In this document: positions 23,355 through 31,652 of the stretch, in pieces
Position numbering within the stretch: the first letter of the stretch is position 1
How the letters are laid out: each line of letters starts with the position of its first letter
Origin: Aquisalimonas sp.
GTDB taxonomy: Bacteria; Pseudomonadota; Gammaproteobacteria; Nitrococcales; Aquisalimonadaceae
DNA: 33,258 nucleotides
Reading direction: 5' to 3'
Assembly: GCA_007126095.1 (NCBI GenBank)
Contig: SLBZ01000132.1
Location: 1-33,258 of the forward strand
The notes under the pieces: generated by a model
The model's database searches: none
The model's input: only the letters and a program-made list of their open reading frames with translations
What the model was told of the DNA's origin: nothing
Position numbers and translations under genes: made by a program

Positions 23355-25322
23355 TCAGCTCTCGCCGTCGGTATCCTCGCCAAGGACCAGCTCGGTCGCC
23401 TCTTCGCCGGGCATGACCGGCATGGCACCGGCCAGGCGCCGGGGTTCGCCGCGCAACTGACTGTCGAACACCGCGCGGAAGGCGAGCACGCTTTTGACGT
23501 AGTCCCGGGTTTCACCGAACGTGATGTTCTCGATCCAAACCGCTGCCGGCTGCCCCGGATTGTCTTCCAGCCAGCGGGCGGCGCGCTCCGGCCCGGCGTT
23601 GTACGCCGCCGCGGCGAGGATGACATTGCCATCGAAGCGCTCGAGCATCTGCGACAGGTAGGCGGCGCCGAGGCGCGCGTTCACGGCGGGCTTGTAGAGA
23701 TCCACGCCCGCCGGGTCCGATACCCCGAGACCATCGGCGACACGCCGGCCGGTCTCGGGCATGACCTGAAGGAGCCCCCGGGCACCCACCCGGGAGCGGG
23801 CGTCCGGTGAAAACGCACTCTCCTTGCGGGCCACGGCGTAAACCAGTGCCGGGTCCACGTCGGCGGCCGCAGCGGCCGGTTCCAGGACGTTGCTGAACCC
23901 GGCCGGGAACCGCAGCGCCAACGCATTGTGCATCCCCGCGCGGTTGGCGTTGTGAATGGCCCGGTCGTACCACCCCCAACCCAACGCGAGCATGGCCGCC
24001 TGGGCACGGGTGTCGGTGTCGGCCCCGGCAAGGGCCGCCTCCCATTCCCGCCGCGCCTCTGTAATCAGGCCCACTTCGCGCAGCTCGCGGGCGCGCTGCA
24101 TCCCCGGGCGGCTCGCCAGTGCCGCCTGACGGTCGGCGTCGTGGTCCAGGTCGGCTTCGTTCATGGCGTAGGGCCGGCCCAGGGCATCCGCCGCCAGGAA
24201 CCCGTAGTAGTTGCGCGTGCGGGCAAGGGGCTCGAACAGCTCTTCGGCGCGATCCTTTGCGCCGGTCATCCACAGGGCGTGGGCGCGCCAGTAACGCCAC
24301 TCCGCCTGCTCGCGCTGCTTGCGCGGCAGTGCCCAGACCGCATCAACCAACCGCGGCCAGTTCTGCTGTCCCACCGCAACCCGCGCCTGCCACTCGAGCA
24401 CCGTGTCGTTGCGTGCCGCTTCCGGCAACTCGTCCAGCAGTTCCAGTGCCTCGTCATCGCGGGAGTAGGCAGAGCGCAGGGCGATCTCGCGCTGCAGTTC
24501 CAGCGCCATCTCCCGGGGCAACTCGCCGCGTGCGGCATATCGCTCCAGTCGCTCCCGGGCCACATCCCGGTCGCTGCGCGCCAGCACCCGGATGCCGAAG
24601 CGCACCAGCTGTCGTCCGCGACGGCTGTCCACGTCAAAATCCGGGTCGGCCAGTGCAGTGGCCGGGTCGCGGTTGAGACGCAGCCAGTCGTCCAGCCACT
24701 GCTGGTCGGCCTCGGCCAGGCGGGGCCGCAGGGCACGGGCGAGGCCGGCGCTGCCGCTGTACATGGCGCGGGTGATGCGCTCCCAGCGTTGTTCGTCGCT
24801 CAGCGCGTCACGGTCGTACAACTCACTGAACACGGCATCGCAGGCCGACGGCTGCGAATGGCCCACCAGCCAGAGCCCCCGAGCCTCCCGCAGCCAGTCG
24901 TCGTCGACGCCGTCGGTCGCCCGGCGCGCACGCAGGCCGTAGCAGCGCAGCGTGGCGCTACCACCACCGCGGTGGAAGCGCTGGTATGCCTCCCAGTCTT
25001 CCCTTGCGCCGAGTTCGTGGAGCCATTGCCCGCGGAATCCACGGGCGAGAGGCAAGTCTCCGTAGGCGTCCAGGAAGGACTCCACCTGGCCGGCCGTCAG
25101 GCGACTGGTGTCACTGAGCAGGTCCGCGTAGATCAGATACGGAAGCAGCGGATAACCCTTGAGCTGGTCACGGAGTTCGTCCATGTCCACGGACAATCCG
25201 AGGCCGATGCGTTCATGGGCGTTACGAAAGAGGTCGCGCTGGTTTTCGAGCCGGTCGGATGCAGCAGCCGTCTGCAGCAGGAAAAGTACAGACACAAACA
25301 ACAGGACCAGGCTCCGGGGCAT
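23355..25322 (-). CDS. slt: Soluble lytic murein transglycosylase (Slt70-like)
   Basis: 655 aa periplasmic enzyme that cleaves the MurNAc-GlcNAc bond to form 1,6-anhydro-MurNAc, the substrate pool that anmK recycles. The signal peptide is MPRSLVLLFVSVLFLLQTAAA. A long alpha-superhelical U-domain follows. The C-terminal catalytic domain has the Glu501 motif ARKESAFSPDARSRVGARG, then GLLQVMPETGRRVA and ILAAAAYNAGPERAARW. The start at 25322 is chosen because the signal peptide begins there; the frame is open 18 codons further up. It is acid-rich, as in halophile periplasmic proteins. It follows the liv operon on the same strand, behind a terminator. Confidence 0.95.
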   Translation of the reverse strand: MPRSLVLLFVSVLFLLQTAAASDRLENQRDLFRNAHERIGLGLSVDMDELRDQLKGYPLLPYLIYADLLSDTSRLTAGQVESFLDAYGDLPLARGFRGQWLHELGAREDWEAYQRFHRGGGSATLRCYGLRARRATDGVDDDWLREARGLWLVGHSQPSACDAVFSELYDRDALSDEQRWERITRAMYSGSAGLARALRPRLAEADQQWLDDWLRLNRDPATALADPDFDVDSRRGRQLVRFGIRVLARSDRDVARERLERYAARGELPREMALELQREIALRSAYSRDDEALELLDELPEAARNDTVLEWQARVAVGQQNWPRLVDAVWALPRKQREQAEWRYWRAHALWMTGAKDRAEELFEPLARTRNYYGFLAADALGRPYAMNEADLDHDADRQAALASRPGMQRARELREVGLITEARREWEAALAGADTDTRAQAAMLALGWGWYDRAIHNANRAGMHNALALRFPAGFSNVLEPAAAAADVDPALVYAVARKESAFSPDARSRVGARGLLQVMPETGRRVADGLGVSDPAGVDLYKPAVNARLGAAYLSQMLERFDGNVILAAAAYNAGPERAARWLEDNPGQPAAVWIENITFGETRDYVKSVLAFRAVFDSQLRGEPRRLAGAMPVMPGEEATELVLGEDTDGES

Positions 25323-25374
25323 GGGGCGCACTCCAACAGGGGAAAGAGATGAACTTTCACGTGAGGATGCACGC

Positions 25375-25395
25375 AAAACCCTTTGAAGAAAAGGG
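25375..25395 (-). terminator. Terminator at the end of the liv operon
   Basis: Minus strand CCCTTT-TCTTC-AAAGGG stem (25379-25395) followed by TTTT (25378-25375). The stem is short, but the position, between the cyclotransferase-like gene and slt, fits an intrinsic terminator. Confidence 0.6.
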
Positions 25396-25418
25396 CATTT
25401 CGTCCGGAAGAAACTGTC

Positions 25419-25940
25419 TCAATCAAACGACATATCGATTAGATACTGATGGTGAACCGCCCGCTGCGCATCCGGGTCGTCCACCGCTCTCTCACGGGCA
25501 ATACGCTCGATGTAGCGCTCCGGAAAATCATGGCTGCGCGCCCCGGCCAGGACGATATCGCGGTACCAGCGGAACGGTCGTGCGGCGGCATCCGTAGTGC
25601 CGGGCACGGCGACGTAGCAGAACGTCTCCAGCCAGGCGTCACGGCAATGAACCAGACGTGGCTCGATCAGGTAGCCCGTGCCCAGGTCCTCGGCGCGGTC
25701 CAGCACCGGCTGTTCGTCGCGGTGGACGGCATAGACGACGCCCCATACGGTGTCCGATTCGCCACCGGCGCACTCGATGTTGCACTTGGCCGTGCCGTCC
25801 GCACGACTGACGTGGTTGAAGTACAGGCAGTGCCCCGGCAAACGGCCCACCCCCAGCCATTGCGCCGAGGGGGTCCGTTCCAGCAGTCGTGCCTGCAGCA
25901 TGTTGGAGCCGTAGGCAAAATAGTGGCGCCAGTCAGACAT
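25419..25940 (-). CDS. Gamma-glutamylcyclotransferase-like protein
   Basis: 173 aa with the GGCT/AIG2 fold. N-terminal substrate loop YFAYGSNML (about 7-15) and the catalytic acid Glu84 in LDRAEDLGTGY. Such enzymes release 5-oxoproline from gamma-glutamyl amino acids or peptides. The gene starts 18 nt after livF, so it is the last gene of the amino-acid transporter operon. This suggests a role on a gamma-glutamyl compound taken up or made with the transporter's substrate (inference). The start ATG at 25940 follows GGAGAG. Confidence 0.88.
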   Translation of the reverse strand: MSDWRHYFAYGSNMLQARLLERTPSAQWLGVGRLPGHCLYFNHVSRADGTAKCNIECAGGESDTVWGVVYAVHRDEQPVLDRAEDLGTGYLIEPRLVHCRDAWLETFCYVAVPGTTDAAARPFRWYRDIVLAGARSHDFPERYIERIARERAVDDPDAQRAVHHQYLIDMSFD

Positions 25941-25958
25941 CCGCTCTCCAGTTGCCTG

Positions 25959-26654
25959 CTACACCTCCAGCCACTCCTTGCGCACGTCCGGGCTGTCTTC
26001 CAGTTGTGACGGCGTACCGTCGAAGACGATGCGGCCATCGCCCATGACGTACATGCGGTGGGAGATCTGCTTGGCGATGCTCAGCTTCTGTTCCACCAGC
26101 AGCACGGCGATGCCGTCGGCAGCGATCTCTTTCAGGAGGTCCGCGAGTTCCGCCACGACACGAGGTGCAAGCCCCTCGGTCGGTTCGTCCACCATGATAC
26201 ACCGAGGATTGCCCATGAGGGTCCGCGCCATGGTGAGCATCTGCTGCTCACCACCGGAAAGCGCCTCGGCCGGAGTGTCGCGCCGCTCTTCCAGACGCGG
26301 AAAACGGTTGAACACATCCCGGTATCCCCAGCGCCCGCCATTGCCCCGCCGCTTGACCCCCAGCTCCAGATTCTCGGCAACGCTCAGGCCGGGGAAAATG
26401 GCACGGTCCTCGGGAACGTAACCAATGCCGAGGTGGGCGATACGGTGCGGGGCCTGACCGGTGACGCGGCGACCATCAAAATGGACGTCACCCACCGGCG
26501 GCACCAGCCCCATGACCGACTTGCACAGCGTGGAGCGGCCGACACCGTTGCGCCCCACCAGGCTGACGATCTCGCCGGCGCGCACCTCCATGGAAACGCC
26601 CCGCAGCACGTGGGACTTGCCGTAGTAGGCGTGCAGTTCGTTGGTCACCAGCAT
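25959..26654 (-). CDS. livF: Branched-chain amino acid ABC transporter ATPase, LivF type (Arg in Walker A)
   Basis: 231 aa ATPase of a branched-chain amino acid/amide importer (HAAT family). The signature LSGGEQQ (132-138) and Walker B MVDEPTEGL (Glu157) are intact. The Walker A reads GRNGVGRST (residues 34-42), with Arg40 (codon CGC) where nearly all ABC ATPases have Lys. The domain is otherwise full length and uninterrupted. It starts at 26654, sharing one base with the livG stop (TGATG). I have a vague memory of other LivF-like proteins with GRST, so this may be a conserved subfamily rather than a lesion. Confidence 0.93.
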   Translation of the reverse strand: MLVTNELHAYYGKSHVLRGVSMEVRAGEIVSLVGRNGVGRSTLCKSVMGLVPPVGDVHFDGRRVTGQAPHRIAHLGIGYVPEDRAIFPGLSVAENLELGVKRRGNGGRWGYRDVFNRFPRLEERRDTPAEALSGGEQQMLTMARTLMGNPRCIMVDEPTEGLAPRVVAELADLLKEIAADGIAVLLVEQKLSIAKQISHRMYVMGDGRIVFDGTPSQLEDSPDVRKEWLEV

Positions 26655-27409
26655 CAGTGCACCTCCGTTCCGAGATAGGCTTCCTGAACCGCCGCGTTGG
26701 CTCGCACGGCCTCGGGCGTATCGCTGGCTATCACCTCGCCATAGACGAGCACCGAGATCCGGTCCGCAAGATTGAACACCACGCCGAGGTCGTGCTCGAC
26801 CATCACCAGCGTGCAGTCGGTGGTGATCTCGCGAATCAGTTCGACCATGTCGTCCGCCTCGGTGCGGCTCATGCCGGCGGTGGGCTCGTCCAGAAGTAGC
26901 ACCTTGGCCCCTGAGGCGATGGTTGCGCCGATCTCCAGCGCGCGCTGCTCGGCATAGGTAAGCAGCGAAGCCGGCACATGCTGCTTGGCCGTGAGATTCA
27001 GCCGCTCCATGAGCTCTTCCGCCCGCTCGGTCACCTCCTGTTGGGAGTTGACCAGTTTCCAGAATGCATACTTGTGCCCCTTCGACCACAACAGGGCGCA
27101 GCGCAGGTTCTGCATCACGGTCATGTTCTGGAACAGGTTGGTGACCTGAAAGCTCCGGCTGAGCCCCATGCGGTTGACGCGATGAGGCGGCAGACCGTCG
27201 ATCTCACGGCCGAATAGTTGAATGGTCCCGGAGGTGGCCTCGAGCCGGCCACTGATGAGGTTGAACAACGTGGATTTACCGGCCCCGTTGGGGCCGATGA
27301 TCACGTGCCGTTCGTTGGCCTTGATGTCGAGATCGACACCACGAATGATTTCCGCCCGGCCAAAGTTCTTGGTCAGCCCCTTGAGGGCCAGCGCTGTCTC
27401 CTGGCTCAT
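26654..27409 (-). CDS. livG: Branched-chain amino acid ABC transporter ATPase, LivG type
   Basis: 251 aa ATPase partner of LivF. Walker A is GPNGAGKST (Lys45). Walker B is VLLLDEPTAGMS, then the switch His in VMVEHDLGVV. The signature region reads LLTYAEQRALEIG instead of LSGGQ; loose signatures (such as LPYGQQRRLEIA) are normal in LivG, but this one is further away. SFQVTNLFQNMTVMQN is the Q-loop. It overlaps livM by one base (TAATG). With LivF's Walker A change, each of the two composite sites would pair one unusual half with one normal half. Confidence 0.94.
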   Translation of the reverse strand: MSQETALALKGLTKNFGRAEIIRGVDLDIKANERHVIIGPNGAGKSTLFNLISGRLEATSGTIQLFGREIDGLPPHRVNRMGLSRSFQVTNLFQNMTVMQNLRCALLWSKGHKYAFWKLVNSQQEVTERAEELMERLNLTAKQHVPASLLTYAEQRALEIGATIASGAKVLLLDEPTAGMSRTEADDMVELIREITTDCTLVMVEHDLGVVFNLADRISVLVYGEVIASDTPEAVRANAAVQEAYLGTEVH

Positions 27410-28695
27410 TACGCCCCCTCCCCGGAATCAAGCGCACGCCGCAGCAACGGCCTGGCGTGCAGGAAAAATACGGCGAGCGCACCCGCCATCACCGCGAATG
27501 ACACCAGCCACGGCACCATGCTGGTGGCATCGATGGTGACGAAGAACAGGGGCATGGGTTCCTGAGGGTTCCAGTGCCGGAGCACGTGGTAGGCCTTCTC
27601 GATCACGGCGATGAGCGCGAGGACGAAAACCAGCATGGCGCTCGTGGCGTAGAGCCGCGCATGGAACGACCGGACCCATTCCCCAGCACGCCAGCTCATC
27701 ACCTGCTGATAGGCGACGCCGAACAGCCCCTGGGGCGCGAACATGACCACCGCAACGAACAGCAGCCCGAAGTACAGCAGCCAGGCATCGGTGATGGAAG
27801 ACAGCTCACTCTCCAGAAACACCACCAGGACGGCACCCACGACCGGCCCGAGGAAGAAGCCGATGCCGCCGATGTAGGCGCTGAGGAGCACCAGTCCGGA
27901 CTGGATCATGCCCACGGTCTCATCGGTGATGATCTCGTCGACCACGATGAACAGTCCGCCCGCGAGACCGGCAAAGGTCGCCGCCAGCACGAACTGGAAG
28001 AAGCGCACCATCTGCGGACTGTAACCGACAAACTGGGCCCGTTCCGGGTTGTCACGAACCGCATTGGCCATCCACCCCAGCGGCGTCTGGCGCAGCAGGA
28101 ACATGATGACCGCGGCAATGAGCGCCCACACGGCGACCAGGTAGTAGACGTTGCGGCCCGGGCCGTAATCGATCCCGAACAGGGACACCGGAGCCTCCCT
28201 GTTGCCGAACAGGCCGGCCTCGCCGCCGAAGAACCCGGTGAACATCAGGGAGCTGGCGGTCACCATCTCGCCGATGCCCAGGGAGATCATGGCGAACACG
28301 ACGCCGGCACGGCGCGTCGAGACGGCGCCGAAGATCAGGCCGAACAACAGTCCGCCCAGAGCACCCACCACCGGCAGCAGCTCCAGGGGCATACCGAACC
28401 CTGTCGCTTCGATGTACCGCAGCATATGCATGGCCATGTAGCCGCCCAGGCCGAAGTAGACGGCATGGCCGAACGAGAGCAGCCCCGTGTTGCCAAGCAA
28501 CATGTTGTAGGACAGGGCGAAGATGATCATCACGCCCATGTGGCTGATCATGGTGAGGCCGTGGTTCGACGTCACCAGCAGCGGCAGCAGCATGGCAATG
28601 ACCACGGCCACGAGCCAGGGCCACAGGCGTCGCACCCAGATGCTCCGGCCGACTCCGCCCGCTGCCGCTCCAGTCTGTACTTGAGTCGTATTCAT
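27409..28695 (-). CDS. livM: Branched-chain amino acid ABC transporter permease, LivM type, with C-terminal extension
   Basis: 428 aa inner-membrane permease. The LivM core spans about residues 25-330 with NMLLGNTGLLSFGHA (64-78) and the coupling loop AVRDNPERAQFVGYSP (212-227), ending at MFAPQGLFG. About 95 further residues (335-428) contain two more likely membrane helices (about 350-366 and 393-412), separated by a polar stretch with HWNPQEPMP. Other long LivM proteins (E. coli) owe their length to an N-terminal extension, so this C-terminal addition is unusual. It starts inside the livH stop (ATGA overlap) and overlaps livG by one base. Confidence 0.94.
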   Translation of the reverse strand: MNTTQVQTGAAAGGVGRSIWVRRLWPWLVAVVIAMLLPLLVTSNHGLTMISHMGVMIIFALSYNMLLGNTGLLSFGHAVYFGLGGYMAMHMLRYIEATGFGMPLELLPVVGALGGLLFGLIFGAVSTRRAGVVFAMISLGIGEMVTASSLMFTGFFGGEAGLFGNREAPVSLFGIDYGPGRNVYYLVAVWALIAAVIMFLLRQTPLGWMANAVRDNPERAQFVGYSPQMVRFFQFVLAATFAGLAGGLFIVVDEIITDETVGMIQSGLVLLSAYIGGIGFFLGPVVGAVLVVFLESELSSITDAWLLYFGLLFVAVVMFAPQGLFGVAYQQVMSWRAGEWVRSFHARLYATSAMLVFVLALIAVIEKAYHVLRHWNPQEPMPLFFVTIDATSMVPWLVSFAVMAGALAVFFLHARPLLRRALDSGEGA

Positions 28696-29642
28696 GATTC
28701 ACGTTTCCCCATCAGGCCGCGCGGGCGGAAAATCAGCATCAGCACCAGCAGCAGGTACGGGAGCATCGGCGCAATCCGCGTGGAGTCCATGTACCAGATG
28801 GTGGCGAAGAAGCTCTCCGGCGGGACGGCGTAGCCGAACACCATGCCCAGGTTGGCCAGCGACCAGTCCACGGACAGCGCGAACGTCTGCAGCACGCCGA
28901 TGAGGATGGAGGCGATCAGCGCCCCCTGAATGGAGCCAAGACCGCCCACCACGACAACCACGAACACGATCGGCCCCATCATGAAGGCCATGCCGGGTTC
29001 GGTGACGAGCTGGATGCCACCAACGACGCCGCCCAGTGCGGCCAGGCCGGTGCCGAAGGCAAACACCCACATGAACACCTGCGGCACGTTATGGCCCAGG
29101 GCCGAGACCATGTCAGGCCGCGACAGGGACGCCTGGATAATCAGTCCGGCCCGGGTGCGCTTGAGCAGGAGGTAGAGCCCCACGAACATGGACACGGCCA
29201 CCACCAGGACGAACACGCGGAACGCCGGATAGTTGGTGCCGAACAGGGAGAACAGCGGGAAGTCCAGCGCCTCCGGCACGCGGTAGTTCATGGGGGTGTT
29301 GCCCCAGAACAGCCGCACCAGTTCTTCCACCACATAGGCCAGACCGAAGGTGAACAGCAGTTCAGGCACGTGGCCGTACTGGTGCACCTGACGCAGGCCG
29401 AAGCGCTCCACGGCCGCGCCGATCAGGCCCACGGCAATGGGCGCGAGAAAAAGTGCCACCCAGAACCCGGTGTACAGGCCCATGGTGTAGGCGAAATAGG
29501 CTCCCAGCATGTAGAAGCTGGCGTGGGCGAAGTTGAGCACGCCCATCATTCCGAAGATGAGCGTGAGACCGCTGGACAGCATGAACAGCAACATGCCGTA
29601 CAACAGGCCGTTGAGCAGGGAGAAAGTAATTGTTTCTAACAT
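28692..29642 (-). CDS. livH: Branched-chain amino acid ABC transporter permease, LivH type
   Basis: 316 aa permease with about eight membrane helices. Family segments include LSSGLTLIFGMMGVLNFAH near the N-terminus, GLAYVVEELVRLFWG, the coupling loop SRPDMVSALGHNVPQV, and GGLGSIQGALIAS. It ends in a short basic tail RPRGLMGKRES. The start ATG at 29642 has GGTGGGG upstream. It follows livK after an 82-bp gap with a strong hairpin, and its stop overlaps the livM start. Confidence 0.94.
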   Translation of the reverse strand: MLETITFSLLNGLLYGMLLFMLSSGLTLIFGMMGVLNFAHASFYMLGAYFAYTMGLYTGFWVALFLAPIAVGLIGAAVERFGLRQVHQYGHVPELLFTFGLAYVVEELVRLFWGNTPMNYRVPEALDFPLFSLFGTNYPAFRVFVLVVAVSMFVGLYLLLKRTRAGLIIQASLSRPDMVSALGHNVPQVFMWVFAFGTGLAALGGVVGGIQLVTEPGMAFMMGPIVFVVVVVGGLGSIQGALIASILIGVLQTFALSVDWSLANLGMVFGYAVPPESFFATIWYMDSTRIAPMLPYLLLVLMLIFRPRGLMGKRES

Positions 29643-29674
29643 GCGGGCCCCACCGGCAGGACGCGGAGTCAGAA

Positions 29675-29701
29675 CTCCGGACCGGGGGAACCGGTCCGGA
29701 G
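29675..29701 (-). terminator. Strong hairpin between livK and livH (attenuator-like)
   Basis: An 11-bp perfect stem CTCCGGACCGG / CCGGTCCGGAG with a 5-nt loop. On the minus strand it is followed by TTCTGACT, not a U-run. It probably protects or partly terminates the livK message so that the binding protein is made in excess over the membrane parts; that role is inferred. Confidence 0.55.
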
Positions 29702-29724
29702 CCTGGCGGTTTTGTCGTTATGGC

Positions 29725-30984
29725 TCAGGGACGATCCATCTCGCAGGTCGTCGCCGACGTGGCATCTTCCACTTCGATCCGGGACAGGGTCCGGAAGCCG
29801 ACCCCCGAGTTCTCGGAGTCGTACTCGACCTCGTCGTCCATGATGGAGATGTACATGGGCTGCAGCATCTGGTGGTCGTCCGCGCGCATGGTGATCGTGC
29901 CGGTGTGGGATTCGAACTCCATGCCGGAGAGCGCCGCAGCCACCCCTTCGGCGTCAGTGCTGCCGGCTTCTTCCACGGCTGCCTTCAGCATGTACATCAG
30001 GTTGTAGACACGGTGGAAGTACCAGTCGATATCCGGGTAGCGCTCCTTGAACGCATCCACCCACTCCCGGTACTCGTCGTGGCCTTCGTCCACGTTGACG
30101 TTGGCGTGCCATTCGGTGATCTGCGCCACCCGGTCGACCCCGGCACGGCCGATCGCGGCGGGCACACCCAGCCCTCCCGCGTAGTAGGTGTAGAAGTTCA
30201 CGTCCAGGCCGGCGTCTTCCGCTTCCCGAGCGAGCAGCGAGAGGTCGTTGCCCCAGTTGCCGGTGACCACGGAGTCGGCGCCGGACTGGCGGATGCGGGA
30301 GACGTAGGGCGAAAAGTCCCGCACCTGGCCGATGGGATGCAGCTGTGTGCCCACGATTTCCACGTTCGGCATCTTTTCCGCGGCGAGATCCTGGAACCGA
30401 CGCTCGATCTCGTGACCGTGGGAGTAGTCCTGGTTGATGAGGTACACCTTCTCGATGTCGTCGCGCTCCATCATGTAGTTGCTGAGCGCTTCGAGCTTGA
30501 TGGTGGTGTCCGCGTCGAACCGGAAATGCCAGTAGCTGCACCGCTCGTTGGTCAGGGACGGGTCCACTGCGGCGTAGTTGAGATAGAGCAGCTTGTTGTC
30601 CGGGTTACGTCGGTTGTTGCGGTTGACCGTCTCGATGATGGCGCCGGCCACGTCGGAGCCGTTCCCCTGAGCGACAAAGTCGATGCCGCGGTCAGCCGCC
30701 CGCTGCACGAGCTGCGCCGACTCGGACGCGCTCTGGTTGTTGTCCATGGGCACGATTTCAACCTGCCGGCCATTGATCCCGCCTTCCTCGTTGATGCGAT
30801 CGGCGGCGAAGCGGAAGTGCTTCAGTCCGGCATCGCCGACATTGGCGAAAGGCCCGGACAGCGGGTCGATGAATCCGATACGGATCGGATCGTCGGCCTG
30901 GGCAGTGGACAGGGACGCAAGTGCAATGGCGCTCGCTGTGGCAAGGCCGGCAAACAGGCCGGCAGTACGGCGTGGCTTCGTCAT
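29725..30984 (-). CDS. livK: Branched-chain amino acid/amide ABC transporter substrate-binding protein
   Basis: 419 aa periplasmic type I binding protein. Signal peptide MTKPRRTAGLFAGLATASAI... with likely cleavage after AQA30. There is no lipobox Cys, so it is a soluble protein. The mature part starts DDPIRIGFIDPLSGPFANVG, the standard Peripla_BP_6 opening, and contains IRQSGADSVVTGNWGNDL. It is rich in Asp and Glu, as expected for a halophile. The substrate may be a branched-chain amino acid, an amide or another polar compound. The start ATG at 30984 follows GGAGGAGC; the frame is open 55 codons further but without a signal sequence. It is the first gene of livKHMGF plus the cyclotransferase gene. 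Confidence 0.93.
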   Translation of the reverse strand: MTKPRRTAGLFAGLATASAIALASLSTAQADDPIRIGFIDPLSGPFANVGDAGLKHFRFAADRINEEGGINGRQVEIVPMDNNQSASESAQLVQRAADRGIDFVAQGNGSDVAGAIIETVNRNNRRNPDNKLLYLNYAAVDPSLTNERCSYWHFRFDADTTIKLEALSNYMMERDDIEKVYLINQDYSHGHEIERRFQDLAAEKMPNVEIVGTQLHPIGQVRDFSPYVSRIRQSGADSVVTGNWGNDLSLLAREAEDAGLDVNFYTYYAGGLGVPAAIGRAGVDRVAQITEWHANVNVDEGHDEYREWVDAFKERYPDIDWYFHRVYNLMYMLKAAVEEAGSTDAEGVAAALSGMEFESHTGTITMRADDHQMLQPMYISIMDDEVEYDSENSGVGFRTLSRIEVEDATSATTCEMDRP

Positions 30985-31098
30985 GGTGCTCCTCCAGGAA
31001 TCGACCTTCATGGGCCGTTGTGATGTTCTTTCCGGGCCGGCCCTGCGGGCCTGTGCCTGGATACTTGTCCGGTGCCGCTCTCGGACGGCTCGACTCTC

Positions 31099-31127
31099 TT
31101 TGTATGATGCCGCCGGCGAAATTGCAA
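31099..31127 (-). promoter_or_regulatory. Probable livK operon promoter
   Basis: Minus strand: -35 TTGCAA at 31122-31127, 17-nt spacer, -10 TACAAA at 31099-31104. It would give a livK leader of about 108 nt. A small CGGAAC-ACC-GTTCCG hairpin lies just upstream (31132-31147), between the DUF2147 gene and this promoter. Confidence 0.45.
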
Positions 31128-31175
31128 GCTTCGGAACACCGTTCCGCATTGCGGACAGAGCCGCTGCGCGAGGCG

Positions 31176-31643
31176 TCAGTCCAGCGCCCTGACCGACGGC
31201 TCGCGGGTCCAGGTGCTCGTGCGCCCGAACGCCGCGATGCCCACGTATCCACGCAGGTCCAGCGTCTCGCCGCCTTCGGCGAGGGTCACGCGGGCACGGT
31301 AGGTATTGCCGTTCTCGGGGTCATAGATACGCCCACCGTCCCAGCGGCGCTCCCGGCTGTCGTCCCGGGCCATGTCCCAGACGATGCGCAGGCCGACGAC
31401 CTCGCGGTCACGCAGCTCCGGATCGTCGTTGTTGGTATCGCGCAGCGGTTCGCCGTCTTCGTCGTACGGGTCTTCCAGCCAGACGATCCGGCCACAGGTG
31501 AGCGCGTCGTCGTCGGCACAGGGGGCGAGTTCGATCTGCGCCGTGCCCTCCTCCGACAGCCAGTATCCGTGCACGTCCTCGTCCGCCACGGCGGTGGTGG
31601 CGAGCGCCAGCCCTGCAGCTAGCGCCAGTCCCTTTCTCGGCAT
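31176..31643 (-). CDS. DUF2147 family secreted protein
   Basis: 155 aa with signal peptide MPRKGLALAAGLALATTAVA. The mature protein has the DUF2147 landmarks: GYWLSEEG, CGRIVWL, LRDREVVGLRIV, WDGGRIYDPENGNTYRARV and LRGYVGIAAFGRTSTWTR. These are small beta-barrel-like periplasmic proteins of unknown role. The two cysteines (APCADDDALTCG) probably form a disulfide. It starts 9 nt after alaA on the same strand, with GAGGAG upstream, so it is co-transcribed with alaA. Confidence 0.88.
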   Translation of the reverse strand: MPRKGLALAAGLALATTAVADEDVHGYWLSEEGTAQIELAPCADDDALTCGRIVWLEDPYDEDGEPLRDTNNDDPELRDREVVGLRIVWDMARDDSRERRWDGGRIYDPENGNTYRARVTLAEGGETLDLRGYVGIAAFGRTSTWTREPSVRALD

Positions 31644-31652
31644 GACTCCTCC

